The position numbers were made by a program, and so were the translations under genes. Shown here piece by piece: positions 16,776 through 25,468 of a stretch of DNA of 64,000 nt. Every line of letters starts with the position of its first letter. Positions within the stretch are counted from its first letter, which is position 1. Origin of the DNA: Vescimonas sanitatis (GTDB lineage: Bacteria > Bacillota > Clostridia > Oscillospirales > Oscillospiraceae); contig NZ_JBMGPW010000002.1 of assembly GCF_049060325.1 (NCBI RefSeq), forward strand, positions 248,001-312,000, read 5' to 3'. The notes beneath the pieces are model-generated. The model did no database searches. It saw only the letters and a list, made by a program, of their open reading frames with translations, and was not told the DNA's origin.

Positions 16776-17783
16776 ATGAGGGAGATGTGTCAGACTTTCG
16801 GCATAACAGCGCTTGGCGAGACCGTGGAAAGCTGGACACTGGAAAATGAGTTTCTGACAGCGGAGGTGCTTACCTACGGCGCAACGCTGCGGCGGCTGGT
16901 ATTCGGCGGTGTGGATGTGGTGCTGGGCTATGACACCCTGTCGGAGTATGAGCGAAACGACGGCTATGTCGGCGCGACAGTGGGCCGGGTGTGCAACCGA
17001 ATCGGCGGGGCGTCCTTCGGACTGAACGGCAAGACGTACCCACTGGCGAAAAACGACGGAGGGAACCACCTCCACGGGGGCGCGCGGGGATTTGACAAAT
17101 ACATCTGGGCGGCGGAGTTGCTGGAGGACGGCCTGCGGCTGCGCCGTTTGTCGCCTGACGGGGAGGAGGGGTATCCCGGAACGTTGGCGGTGTCGGTGAC
17201 GTATCGGCTGGCCGGCGAGTCGCTTCGGATCGAATACGAGGCGGAAAGCGATGCCGACACCCTGTGCAGCCTGACCAACCACAGCTATTTCAACCTGAAC
17301 GGCGGCGGTACGGCTATGGCGCATACGCTGACGTTGGCGGCGGGGACGTATCTGGAGACGTCTCCCGGCTGCCTGCCCACGGGGCGGGCGCTGCCGGTGG
17401 CGGGGACGCCCTTTGACTTCCGCGCAGCTAAAGCTGTCGGCCGGGACATCGATACGGCGGCGGAGCAGCTGCGGCTGGTGAACGGCTATGACCACCATTT
17501 CTGCGTGGACGGGGCCGGTCTGCGCCGTGCGGCGGTGCTGCGGGGCGACAGCAGCGGCATCGCCATGACGATGGACACCACCTCTCCCGGTGTGCAGCTG
17601 TATACGGCCAACTGGCTGTCCCGGCGCGACGGAAAGAATGGGGCGGTATATGAGCCCCGCTGCGCCGTGTGTCTTGAGCCGCAGTTCCCGCCGGACGCGG
17701 TACATCACCCGGACTTTCCCCAGCCGCTGCTGCGGCGGGGCGAAGTATACCGGCACTGCACGGTATACTCCTTTTCAAAATAA
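16776..17783 (+). CDS. galM: Aldose 1-epimerase (galactose mutarotase)
   Basis: A 335-residue cytoplasmic enzyme interconverting alpha and beta anomers of aldoses. The family's catalytic elements are all present: RNDGYVGATVGRVCNRI, NHLHGGARGFDK with the first His near residue 91, LTNHSYFNLNG with the second His near 169, and CLEPQFPPDAVHH with the catalytic Glu near 297. Length is normal. ATG 16776 has GAGGAGG 9 nt upstream. It has its own promoter and shares a bidirectional terminator with the GH94 remnant downstream, so it may be the last intact piece of a lost oligosaccharide locus. Confidence 0.93.
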   Translation: MREMCQTFGITALGETVESWTLENEFLTAEVLTYGATLRRLVFGGVDVVLGYDTLSEYERNDGYVGATVGRVCNRIGGASFGLNGKTYPLAKNDGGNHLHGGARGFDKYIWAAELLEDGLRLRRLSPDGEEGYPGTLAVSVTYRLAGESLRIEYEAESDADTLCSLTNHSYFNLNGGGTAMAHTLTLAAGTYLETSPGCLPTGRALPVAGTPFDFRAAKAVGRDIDTAAEQLRLVNGYDHHFCVDGAGLRRAAVLRGDSSGIAMTMDTTSPGVQLYTANWLSRRDGKNGAVYEPRCAVCLEPQFPPDAVHHPDFPQPLLRRGEVYRHCTVYSFSK

Positions 17784-17831
17784 CAACACATCCCCCGTGC
17801 AGCGTATCTGCGCGGGGGATGTGTTGTTATT
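17779..17831. terminator. Bidirectional terminator between galM and the GH94 remnant
   Basis: AATAACAACACATCCCCCG (17779-17797) pairs perfectly with the inverse at 17813-17831, leaving a small GC-rich loop. It serves two convergent units. Confidence 0.85.
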
Positions 17832-17838
17832 ATTGCGC

Positions 17839-18510
17839 TCAGCCCATGACCACGCGTACCTGCACCTCTGTGCCGGGTGCGGCCGGGGGAAGCACATTCC
17901 CGGTGATGGGTGTTCCATCCACGGCGATGGAAGCGATTCCCTTTTCTACGTGGTGAGGATTCTCTACAGTGATGCGGTAGACTGCACCGCGGTAGCGGCG
18001 CTTGACGGTATAGCCTGCCCATTCCGCGGGGATACAGGGATCGATGGCAAGGCCCTCCAGCGTGGGCTGCACGCCGAGAATGGCCTGCGAGATGCTGACG
18101 AACGTCCAGGCTGCCGTGCCGGTGAGCCAGCTGTTCTTGTCCTCGCCGAAGGTGGGCGCGTCCAGAATGGTCCAGTCGCCCGTCTCGCGGAGGTAGGCGT
18201 CCGTTCCGGCAATGAGCCACAGCGGGTCATCGTTAAAGCCGCTGCCCACAGCCAGGTTGCCCTTCTTGGTCAGGGGCTGGTACTGGTGATAGGCGCTGCC
18301 GTCGGGGAACTGGGTGGCGGCAATGTCCAGGATGCGTTCCCTCGCCCGCTGGGGGATCATGTGGACGACGCCCAGCAGGTCCTGACAGGAGTCACGGAAG
18401 CCCATGCCCAGGCCCAGCAGCAGGGACCGGGATGCGCCGGGGGCCAGCGACAGCGTGAACTGCATGGCGCCTACCGGTGCCCAGCCGTGAGCCACGCTGC
18501 CGGTGCAGGC
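17839..18510 (-). pseudogene. GH94 (cellobiose/chitobiose phosphorylase-type) remnant
   Basis: The frame carries unmistakable pieces of a glycoside hydrolase family 94 phosphorylase: GSVAHGWAPVGAMQFTL, then MGFRDSCQDLLGVVHMIP, FPDGSAYHQYQPLTKKGN, GSGFNDDPLWLIAGT, and the C-terminal WLTGTAAWTFVSISQAILG and CIPAEWAGYTVKRRYRG. Intact enzymes have about 800 residues or more. Here the N-terminal sandwich domain and at least two internal blocks, including the catalytic Asp region before WLTGTAAW, are gone, yet the pieces remain fused in frame. The 5' end abuts a fragment of a sugar ABC permease on the other strand. The enzyme must be inactive. Confidence 0.8.
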
Positions 18511-18733
18511 ACCGTTTTTTACCGCCTGGGGCTTTATCCTGGCGGTGATGATGGTGCCCACGCAGGTGTTCGCCATCGGCTATTATAAGTTTATGATACA
18601 GCTGAAGCTGATCGACACCTACTGGCCGCTGATCATCCCGGCCATCACCACGCCGGTGGTGGTGTTCATCATGTATTTCCTCCTTTCCCGCTATATCGTG
18701 GAGGGCGTGTCGCTGGGAAGCGTCAAGGGATGA
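18503..18733 (+). pseudogene. Sugar ABC transporter permease (MalG-type) remnant
   Basis: The frame reads AWGFILAVMMVPTQVFAIGY, then LIDTYWPLIIPAITTPVV and jumps to the usual C-terminus YFLLSRYIVEGVSLGSVKG before the stop. MalG-type permeases have about 280 residues; here the first third and the whole EAA-loop segment (the ATPase contact) are missing, again with the frame kept open across the deletion. It starts head-to-head with the GH94 remnant, suggesting both once formed a beta-oligosaccharide uptake and phosphorolysis locus. Confidence 0.75.
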
Positions 18734-18781
18734 GCCGTACCGTATTTCCGCCTTCCAAATGTCCAAATGGATAACTGCAAA

Positions 18782-18817
18782 AGAGCCGCTTATTCCGGTC
18801 TGGGAATAAGCGGCTCT
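18782..18817. terminator. Hairpin between permease remnant and purB
   Basis: AGAGCCGCTTATTCC (18782-18796) pairs with GGAATAAGCGGCTCT (18803-18817). It lies about 50 bp past the purB stop on the minus strand and can serve either direction. Confidence 0.75.
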
Positions 18818-18868
18818 CGACCTTTTCACGCGCGATGAATTTTCAGCGTGCCCCGGTGTTCTCTGTGC

Positions 18869-20287
18869 TCATATCCGGATGTCCCCGTCAGCGGCCTGCG
18901 CCTGCCGAAGCAGCGGCGTGCAGGCATCCAGAAATTTCCGTACCTGCTGCGGGCACCGCCCGATATACAGCCGCGGCTCCATCAGCTGCTCCAGCTCCGA
19001 CCGGCTCAGTCCGAAGACCGGATCGCCTGCCAGCCGGTCCAGCAGGTCGCAGGGCAGACCTTCCTTCATGCGCTTTGTTGCTGCCATAGAGTGTCTCCGA
19101 ATGACCTCGTGCAGCTGCTGCCGGTCGCCGCCCCGCTTCACCGCCTCCATCATCAGGTCCTCCGTGGCCAGGAACGGCAGATATTCCCGCAGGGTGCGAT
19201 TTACGATCGCCTCGTTGACGTGCAGACCCGCCGTCACGTTTTGGCACAGCCGCAGTACTGCGTCGATGCACAAAAAACCCTCCGGCATGGCGATGCGCCG
19301 GTTGGCAGAGTCGTCCAGCGTTCGCTCCAGCCACTGGACGGAAGCGGTCATAGGCGCGTTCATAGCGTCGGCTATCATATAGCGGCTGAGAGAGCAGATG
19401 CGTTCACACCGCATGGGATTGCGCTTATAGGCCATGGCGGACGAGCCGATCTGATCCGCCTCGAAGGGTTCCTCCAGCTGCCGGTCATGCTGCAGAAGGC
19501 GGATATCGTTGGCCATACGATAGGCGCTCTGGGCGATGCCGCTGAGACAGCCGAGGATGCGGCTGTCCGTCTTCCGGGGATAGGTCTGTCCGCATACCGG
19601 GAAGCAGGCGGAAAAGCCGAACTCCGCCGCGATGCGGCGGTTCATCTCGTCGATCTTTGCCTCATTGCCGTCAAACAGGTCCATGAAGCTGGCCTCTGTG
19701 CCCGTGGTGCCCCGGCAGCCCAAGAACCGCAGTGCGGACAGTACATGGTCCAGCTCCTCCACGTCAGCGAGAAAGTCCTGCATCCACAGGACAGCGCGTT
19801 TGCCCACGGTCACGGGCTGTGCCGGCTGGTAGTGTGTATAGCCCAGGGCAGGCGTGTCGGCATATTTTTTCGCGAAGGCCGCCAGGTTGTTCAATACGGT
19901 CAGCAGCTGTGCGCGCAGATAGACAAGGCCATCCCGGTACAGGATCAGGTCGGCGTTGTCGGTCACATAGCAGCTGGTGGCCCCCAGATGGAGGATCCCC
20001 GCCGCCGACGGCGCCGCCTTGCCGTAGGCGTATATGTGTGCCATCACATCGTGGCGTACCTCTCGCTCCCGTTGGGCGGCTACATCATAGTCGATGTCGG
20101 TGATATGCGCCTCCAGCTCGGCGACCTGCGCTTCGGTGATGGGCAGACCTAACTGGCACTGGGCGCGGGCCAGCGCCGTCCACAGCCGCCGCCAGGTCTG
20201 ATAGCGGCTGTCGTCGGAAAACAGGTGCAGCATATAGTCCGAGGCATAGCGGGATGCCAGCGGGGAGCTGTACATATCGTGAGACAT
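18869..20287 (-). CDS. purB: Adenylosuccinate lyase
   Basis: A 472-residue fumarase/aspartase-superfamily enzyme that splits SAICAR and adenylosuccinate, releasing fumarate, in purine synthesis. Visible marks are HDVMAHIYAYG, ILHLGATSCYVTDNADLIL (catalytic His-containing loop), the TEASFMDLFDGNEAKID region and the superfamily signature GSSAMAYKRNPMRCE. ATG 20287 has AAGGAGG upstream. It follows purA by 15 bp, so the two act as one unit for IMP to AMP conversion. Confidence 0.96.
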   Translation of the reverse strand: MSHDMYSSPLASRYASDYMLHLFSDDSRYQTWRRLWTALARAQCQLGLPITEAQVAELEAHITDIDYDVAAQREREVRHDVMAHIYAYGKAAPSAAGILHLGATSCYVTDNADLILYRDGLVYLRAQLLTVLNNLAAFAKKYADTPALGYTHYQPAQPVTVGKRAVLWMQDFLADVEELDHVLSALRFLGCRGTTGTEASFMDLFDGNEAKIDEMNRRIAAEFGFSACFPVCGQTYPRKTDSRILGCLSGIAQSAYRMANDIRLLQHDRQLEEPFEADQIGSSAMAYKRNPMRCERICSLSRYMIADAMNAPMTASVQWLERTLDDSANRRIAMPEGFLCIDAVLRLCQNVTAGLHVNEAIVNRTLREYLPFLATEDLMMEAVKRGGDRQQLHEVIRRHSMAATKRMKEGLPCDLLDRLAGDPVFGLSRSELEQLMEPRLYIGRCPQQVRKFLDACTPLLRQAQAADGDIRI

Positions 20288-20302
20288 AACGGTCCTCCTT
20301 GT

Positions 20303-21577
20303 TTATCGGATGATCAGGCTCTCTCGCTCGGCGCCCACGGAGACATACCCGATATGGCAGCCGATGGCCTGCTCCACATACTCCACATAGTCCCGCGCCG
20401 CCTGGGGCATATCCGCCCATGTACGCACGCCGGAGATATCGCAGCCCCAGCCCGGCAGGTATTCCATGACAGGCTTGGCCCTCTCCAGCACGGCAGGGAA
20501 GGGGAATTCGTGGGTGAGCTCGCCGTCGATCTCATAGGCGGCGCAGACCGGGACCTCGTTCATGTAGCTGAGGATATCCAGCTTGGTCAGCGCGATATTC
20601 GTCGCGCCCTGTACCTCCACGCCATAGCGTGTGGCCACCAGGTCAATGGGGCCTACCCGGCGGGGGCGGCCCGTCTTGGCGCCATACTCCGCGCCGGCCT
20701 CCCGCAGCTTTTCCGCGTCGGCGCCGAACCACTCGCAGGTGAACGGCCCCTCGCCCACGCAGGAGGAATACGCCTTCACCACGCCCACCACTTCGTCGAT
20801 CTTTGCTGTGGGCAGCCCCGCGCCGATAGGCGCGTAAGCGGCGATAGTGTTGGAGGAGGTGGTATAGGGATAGATACCGTAGTCCAGGTCGCGCAGCGCG
20901 CCCAGCTGTCCCTCAAACAGAATGGCCTTGCCCTCTGCCTGCGCCTGCCGCAGATACCGCCCGGTGTCCGCTACATAGGGCCGGACCTGCGCGGCATACG
21001 TCTCCAGCCACGCGGTCATCTCCGCCATGGTATAGCCCTTGGCACCATAGACCCTCTGCAATATGAGATTTTTCCATTCCAGCAGGTCCTGTAAATGCGC
21101 CATCAGGCGATCAGGATACAGCAGCTCACCGGCCTGAATGGTCTTTTTCTGGTACTTATCGGAGTAGAACGGCGCGATGCCCTGCTTGGTGGAGCCGTAC
21201 ATCTTGTCCTTCAGCCGCGCCTCCTCCAGCGCGTCCAGCTCCCGGTGCCACGGCAGCAGCAGGGAGACCCGGTGGCTGACCATCAGGTTTTCCGGGGAGA
21301 TGCTGACGCCCGCCGCGCGGAGCGTCTCCATCTCCGTCACCAGGTTTTCGCAGTCCAGCGCCACACCGTTGCCCAGAATATTCATCACGCCGGGGCGGAA
21401 CACGCCGGAGGGCAGCAGGTGCAGGGCGAATTTGCCCATATCGTTGATAACGGTGTGCCCGGCGTTGCCGCCGCCCTGATACCGCACCACCACATCATAC
21501 TGCCCTGTCAGATAGTCCACCATGCGGCCTTTTCCCTCGTCGCCCCAGTTGATACCTACGATCGCGCAATTTGCCAT
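20303..21577 (-). CDS. purA: Adenylosuccinate synthetase
   Basis: A 424-residue GTP-dependent enzyme joining aspartate to IMP. The N-terminal GINWGDEGKGRMVDYLTG P-loop-like motif, YQGGGNAGHTV, GSTKQGIAPFYSDK, the FEGQLGALRDLDYGIYPYTT segment and the C-terminal GVEVQGATNIALTKLD are all in place. Length is normal. ATG 21577 has GGAGG 8 nt upstream. A good promoter lies 42-69 bp upstream. It is cotranscribed with purB, and an aspartate aminotransferase gene ends just upstream on the same strand, so aspartate supply and use are adjacent. Confidence 0.96.
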   Translation of the reverse strand: MANCAIVGINWGDEGKGRMVDYLTGQYDVVVRYQGGGNAGHTVINDMGKFALHLLPSGVFRPGVMNILGNGVALDCENLVTEMETLRAAGVSISPENLMVSHRVSLLLPWHRELDALEEARLKDKMYGSTKQGIAPFYSDKYQKKTIQAGELLYPDRLMAHLQDLLEWKNLILQRVYGAKGYTMAEMTAWLETYAAQVRPYVADTGRYLRQAQAEGKAILFEGQLGALRDLDYGIYPYTTSSNTIAAYAPIGAGLPTAKIDEVVGVVKAYSSCVGEGPFTCEWFGADAEKLREAGAEYGAKTGRPRRVGPIDLVATRYGVEVQGATNIALTKLDILSYMNEVPVCAAYEIDGELTHEFPFPAVLERAKPVMEYLPGWGCDISGVRTWADMPQAARDYVEYVEQAIGCHIGYVSVGAERESLIIR

Positions 21578-21618
21578 GTTCGCTGCCTCCGTTCCGTGTT
21601 ATTTTCAAACGACGGTTC

Positions 21619-21646
21619 ATTATACGCGCAGCAAGATAATAAGTAA
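21619..21646 (-). promoter_or_regulatory. purA promoter
   Basis: On the minus strand TTACTT (21641-21646), a 16-nt spacer and a perfect TATAAT (21619-21624), about 42 bp before the purA ATG. The flank at 21640-21700 is AT-rich. Confidence 0.65.
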
Positions 21647-21730
21647 AACATCGATTTAATATATGGCGTATAAGCGAATTTAATAGCAAAGCGCACCCAG
21701 CACAACTGTACTGCGCCGGATCAAAAGCTG

Positions 21731-21759
21731 AAAGGCACACCCCATTGGGGTGTGCCTTT
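21731..21759 (-). terminator. Terminator of the pyr/aminotransferase operon
   Basis: AAAGGCACACCCC (21731-21743) pairs with GGGGTGTGCCTTT (21747-21759) with a 3-nt loop, immediately after the aminotransferase stop on the minus strand. This marks the downstream end of the long minus-strand block. Confidence 0.85.
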
Positions 21760-21764
21760 CGCAT

Positions 21765-23045
21765 TTACTCTTGCAGGAGCTGTTCCAGCGCGGCCATCCG
21801 CAGGCATACGCAGAATACCTCCATGGCTTTCTCCAGCTCCTCCACCGGCGGCAGGGAAGGCGCGATGCGGATGTTGCTGTCCTGCGGGTCGACGCCATAG
21901 GGGAAGGTGGCGCCCGCGCCAGTCATGGTCACGCCGGCCTCCTTGCATAGCGCCAGCGTTCGTTTGGCCAGCCCCGGCAGGGTGTTCACGGATACGAAAT
22001 AGCCTCCGGTGGGCTTTTGCCACGCGGCGATGCCCAGCGGTGCGATCTCCCGCTCCAGGCAGCGCAGCACGCACCGGAACTTAGGCCGCAGTATGGCGGC
22101 GTGCTTCTGCATCAGCGCCAGCGTGTGTGCCTTATCCTGCAAAAACAGTACGTGGCGCAGTTGGTTGACCTTGTCGTAGGAGATCATTTGGATATCCATC
22201 AGCTTTTCCATATACGCCAGATTAGCCGTCGACGCGGCCATGACGGATATGCCCGCGCCGGGCAGGGTGATCTTGGAGGTGGAGGCGTACTCGAACACCA
22301 TGTCCGGGTTCCCCGCCTCGCGGCAGAGGGTCAGTATGTCGTCAAAGGGCACGAACGGGCCCTCAAACTCATGCACGCAGTAGGCGTTGTCCCACATCAG
22401 CAGAAAGTCCGGCGCCGCGGGCTTCAGTGCGGCAATGCGCCGCACCGTTTCGGCGGAATACACGATGCCGTCCGGATTGGAGTATTTGGGTACGCACCAC
22501 ATACCCTTCACGGCGGGATCCCGCACCAGCGTCTCCACCAGGTCCATGTCCGGGCCGGTGGGCGTCATGGGCACGGTGATCATCTCCGCGCCGAAGGATT
22601 CTGTGATCTTGAAATGCCGGTCATAGCCGGGAGCCGGGCACAGCCATTTTACCTTGTCCAGCCGGCTCCAGGGTGCTTCGCTGTGGAGCAGTCCGTGGGT
22701 ATATGCCTTGGCGATGGTGTCATACATCAGCGTCAGCGAGGCGCTGCCGCCGATGAAACATTCCTCTGCCCGGCAGCCCAGCAGCTCCGCGAACAGTTTT
22801 TTAGCACTGGGCAGACCGGACAGCTGCCCATAGTTGCGGACATCCATGCCGTCCGCCTGGCACTGCACAGGGTCGTGCAGTATGGTCAATATGTCGGATA
22901 CGGCGTCCAGCTGCGCCTTGCCGGGTTTGCCCCGCGCCATATTCAGCGCCAGCCCCAGTTCACGCAGGGCGTCGAACCGGGCGGAGACCTCTGCGTATTC
23001 CCGGCGCAGTGCCTCCGGGGAGAGGGAACGATAAGCGGTCGTCAT
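21765..23045 (-). CDS. Aspartate aminotransferase-type PLP enzyme (subgroup Ic)
   Basis: A 426-residue fold-type I aminotransferase of the atypical bacterial aspartate aminotransferase subgroup. Marks include LNMARGKPGKAQLD near the start, GGSASLTLMYDTIA (phosphate-binding), the YSNPDGIVYSAETVRR segment, WDNAYCVHEF with the cofactor Asp, and EYASTSKITLPGAGIS with the Schiff-base Lys. ATG 23045 is chosen because AAGGAG lies 9 nt upstream. It is the last gene of the block PyrB-PyrK-MATE-PyrD-aminotransferase and would interconvert aspartate and oxaloacetate, either feeding PyrB and PurA or draining aspartate released by catabolism. Confidence 0.88.
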   Translation of the reverse strand: MTTAYRSLSPEALRREYAEVSARFDALRELGLALNMARGKPGKAQLDAVSDILTILHDPVQCQADGMDVRNYGQLSGLPSAKKLFAELLGCRAEECFIGGSASLTLMYDTIAKAYTHGLLHSEAPWSRLDKVKWLCPAPGYDRHFKITESFGAEMITVPMTPTGPDMDLVETLVRDPAVKGMWCVPKYSNPDGIVYSAETVRRIAALKPAAPDFLLMWDNAYCVHEFEGPFVPFDDILTLCREAGNPDMVFEYASTSKITLPGAGISVMAASTANLAYMEKLMDIQMISYDKVNQLRHVLFLQDKAHTLALMQKHAAILRPKFRCVLRCLEREIAPLGIAAWQKPTGGYFVSVNTLPGLAKRTLALCKEAGVTMTGAGATFPYGVDPQDSNIRIAPSLPPVEELEKAMEVFCVCLRMAALEQLLQE

Positions 23046-23082
23046 GATCGTCACTCCTTACTCATTTTACTCATTACTCAAC

Positions 23083-24003
23083 TCATTGTTTGTGTGCGGC
23101 ACCGCACAGTTCGCGGACAGAGGCGATGCCATTGCGGTGCAGATAGGAATCAAGGTCATGGATGATGTTGTGCATGGTCATGGGATCGTTGAAATTACAG
23201 GAGCCAACCTGTACGGCGGAAGCTCCGGCCATCAGGTATTCCACCGCGTCCCGCCATGAGGCAATGCCGCCGCAGGCGATGATCGGAATGTGCACGGTCT
23301 CATAGGCCTGCCACACCAGAAACATATTCATGGGTTTTACCGCCGGGCCGGACATACCGCCGGACAGATTTCCCAGGTAGGGTCGCCGTTTTTGTATGTC
23401 GATAGTCATAGCCCGGAAGGTATTGGACAGCGTCAGCGCGTCCGCGCCGGCGTCCTCCGCCGCCCGGCAGCTTACCCGGATATCCGTCACATTGGGGGAC
23501 AGCTTTGCGTACAGAGGCAGGGGGGTGCGCTGCCGCGTCTGACGTACCGTGTCGTACAGCAGCTGCGGGTCGGAGGAGAAAGGGAGTCCGCTGCCCACGT
23601 TGGGACAGGACAGGTTCATTTCCAGGGCGGCGATCCGGGGATCGTCGCCTACCAGTTCCGCGATCTCGGCGTAGTGCACCGGCTCGGAGCCGGAGATGCT
23701 CAGGATGACCTGGGTGCCGATGTTCTCATACCGGGGCAATTCGTCCCGCAGAAAGGCCTCGATACCCACGGAGGGGATGCCCACACAGTTGAGCATTCCA
23801 CCGCAGACCTCGGCGATGCGGGGGCCGGGATTGCCGGGCCGCCGCAGGCGGTGAACGCTCTTGATCATAACCGCGCCCAGCTCACTGACGGGGAAGCAGT
23901 CGGCATTGTTTTCAAAATAATCATAGGTGCCGGAGGCGGGCATGACGGGGTTTTTGAACACCGCGCCGCCCAGCTCCACGGATAGATCAGTCAGGTAATT
24001 CAC
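23083..24003 (-). CDS. Dihydroorotate dehydrogenase-type flavoprotein (class 1B-like)
   Basis: A TIM-barrel FMN enzyme of about 306 residues. It has LGGAVFKNPVMPASGTYDYF, AVMIKSVHRLRRPGNPGPRI, MLNCVGIPSVG, MNLSCPNVGSG with the conserved SCPN active-site loop, KLSPNVTDI, GGMSGPAVKPM and IIACGGIASWRDAVEYL. With PyrK such proteins oxidise dihydroorotate using NAD+, or reduce orotate in fermenters. The usual GMLN-IGLQN-G motif is altered to MLNCVGIPSVG. GTG 24003 gives the family-like N-terminus; a TTG at 24072 overlapping the MATE stop by 8 bp is the alternative. PyrK is two genes upstream, separated by a MATE gene. Confidence 0.85.
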   Translation of the reverse strand: MNYLTDLSVELGGAVFKNPVMPASGTYDYFENNADCFPVSELGAVMIKSVHRLRRPGNPGPRIAEVCGGMLNCVGIPSVGIEAFLRDELPRYENIGTQVILSISGSEPVHYAEIAELVGDDPRIAALEMNLSCPNVGSGLPFSSDPQLLYDTVRQTRQRTPLPLYAKLSPNVTDIRVSCRAAEDAGADALTLSNTFRAMTIDIQKRRPYLGNLSGGMSGPAVKPMNMFLVWQAYETVHIPIIACGGIASWRDAVEYLMAGASAVQVGSCNFNDPMTMHNIIHDLDSYLHRNGIASVRELCGAAHKQ

Positions 24004-24064
24004 AACGGTGCAAAGGCGCGGCGAGAGGTGTACGCGCCTTCTCCTTTCCAGCGTATTTTGCGCG

Positions 24065-25468
24065 TCAGACAACTGATGTCCGCCGTAGGCGTCGGTACAG
24101 GACCAGTGCTACGATCAGGGAGATCAGGTCTACGACAGGCTGCACCAGCGCGCAGCCATACAGGGGGTATAGGCGGTCCAGCAGAAGCAGCAGCGGGATA
24201 TCCAGCGAGCCCTTCCGCAGGATGGAGCAGATCAGGGATTCCCTGGTGCGTCCCATCGCCTGGAACTGTGTAATCATGGGGTGGCATATGGCCACGAAGG
24301 GCATACACAGCACCATTCTGCGTAAAAAGGCGGCGGCGTAAGCCACGGTCACGTCATCCTGGATGAACAGCCGCGCCAGCTGCGGCGCGAACAACTCAAA
24401 CACGATAACGCACGCCAGCGAGAAGCCCACGGTGATGCTGACGCCGAAGACAAAGCCCTGCCGCTGCCGTTCCCGGTCGCCGGAGGCATAGTTGTAGGAC
24501 AGGAAGGGCAGCAGCCCCGCCGAGGTGCCCAGCGAAAAGTACAGCGGGAGATTGTCCAGCTTTTTCACGATACCGTAGGCCGCTACGGCCTCTACCGCGT
24601 ATTTGGATACGAATAGGGACAGCACCGCTAACGACACCACCGTCAGCGCGTATTGCAGCGCGGAGGGAAAACCAATGGACAGTATCTCCCGGATATAAAC
24701 GCCGGTACGCTTCAGATGGCATGGCCGCAGGGACAGCACCGTGCTGCTCCGCCGCAGCAGACACAGCAGAAAGAACAGCGTGCCTGCCGTGTTGGATATG
24801 GCGGTGGCCAGTCCAGCGCCGGCCGCGCCCATATTCATATACTGCGGCAGAATGAAAAACGGGTCCAACACGATGTTCAGCACGCCGCCCAGCGTCACGC
24901 CGGCGAAGGCCAGCGCGGCCCGGCCCTCGGCACGCAGCAGATTGGACAGCAGCAGGTTCAGTATCGTGCCCGCGCCGCCCCACAGCAGCGTCCAGCGGGC
25001 GTAGGCCGCGGCCACGGGATATACCTCCGCGTCCGCGCCGCAAAGAGAGAGCAGCGGGTGCAGAAACGACCCGCACAGCAGGCTGAATACCGCCGCGCTG
25101 GCCAGGCTCAGCCAGAAGGCGATGGCGGAGATGCGCCGTGCGCCGTCCATATCCCTGCGTCCCAGCGCGTGAGACACAGCGCTGGCGCCGCCGATGCCGA
25201 AGAGGTTACTCACGGCAGTCATCATCAGAAAGGGGGGATAGGCTACCGTAACGGCGGCTGTCTGTATGGGTGCATTCAGCAGGCCCACAAAAAACGTGTC
25301 CGCCAGGTTGTACAGCAGCGCCACCATCTGTCCGGCGACGGTGGGCAGCATTTGCTGTAATACCGCCCGCCGGACGGGGGCTTTCTCGAAGATATAGATG
25401 CGTTTTTCCGTGGAAGACAAGGCGGCTTCCCCCTTTACCGGTGTGCTGCTATGCGATGTGCGTTCCAT
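24065..25468 (-). CDS. MATE-family transporter inside the pyr block
   Basis: A 467-residue MATE protein with about twelve membrane helices. Family-type segments are MLPTVAGQMVALLYNLADTF, FGIGGASAVSHALGRRD and NMGAAGAGLATAISNTAGTL. Its ATG overlaps the pyrK stop by one base (TAATG), and its end meets or overlaps the start of the pyrD-like gene, so it is translated as part of that operon. MATE proteins normally export drugs or metabolites; the placement between PyrK and PyrD suggests export or exchange of a pathway compound, which is an inference. Confidence 0.92.
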   Translation of the reverse strand: MERTSHSSTPVKGEAALSSTEKRIYIFEKAPVRRAVLQQMLPTVAGQMVALLYNLADTFFVGLLNAPIQTAAVTVAYPPFLMMTAVSNLFGIGGASAVSHALGRRDMDGARRISAIAFWLSLASAAVFSLLCGSFLHPLLSLCGADAEVYPVAAAYARWTLLWGGAGTILNLLLSNLLRAEGRAALAFAGVTLGGVLNIVLDPFFILPQYMNMGAAGAGLATAISNTAGTLFFLLCLLRRSSTVLSLRPCHLKRTGVYIREILSIGFPSALQYALTVVSLAVLSLFVSKYAVEAVAAYGIVKKLDNLPLYFSLGTSAGLLPFLSYNYASGDRERQRQGFVFGVSITVGFSLACVIVFELFAPQLARLFIQDDVTVAYAAAFLRRMVLCMPFVAICHPMITQFQAMGRTRESLICSILRKGSLDIPLLLLLDRLYPLYGCALVQPVVDLISLIVALVLYRRLRRTSVV

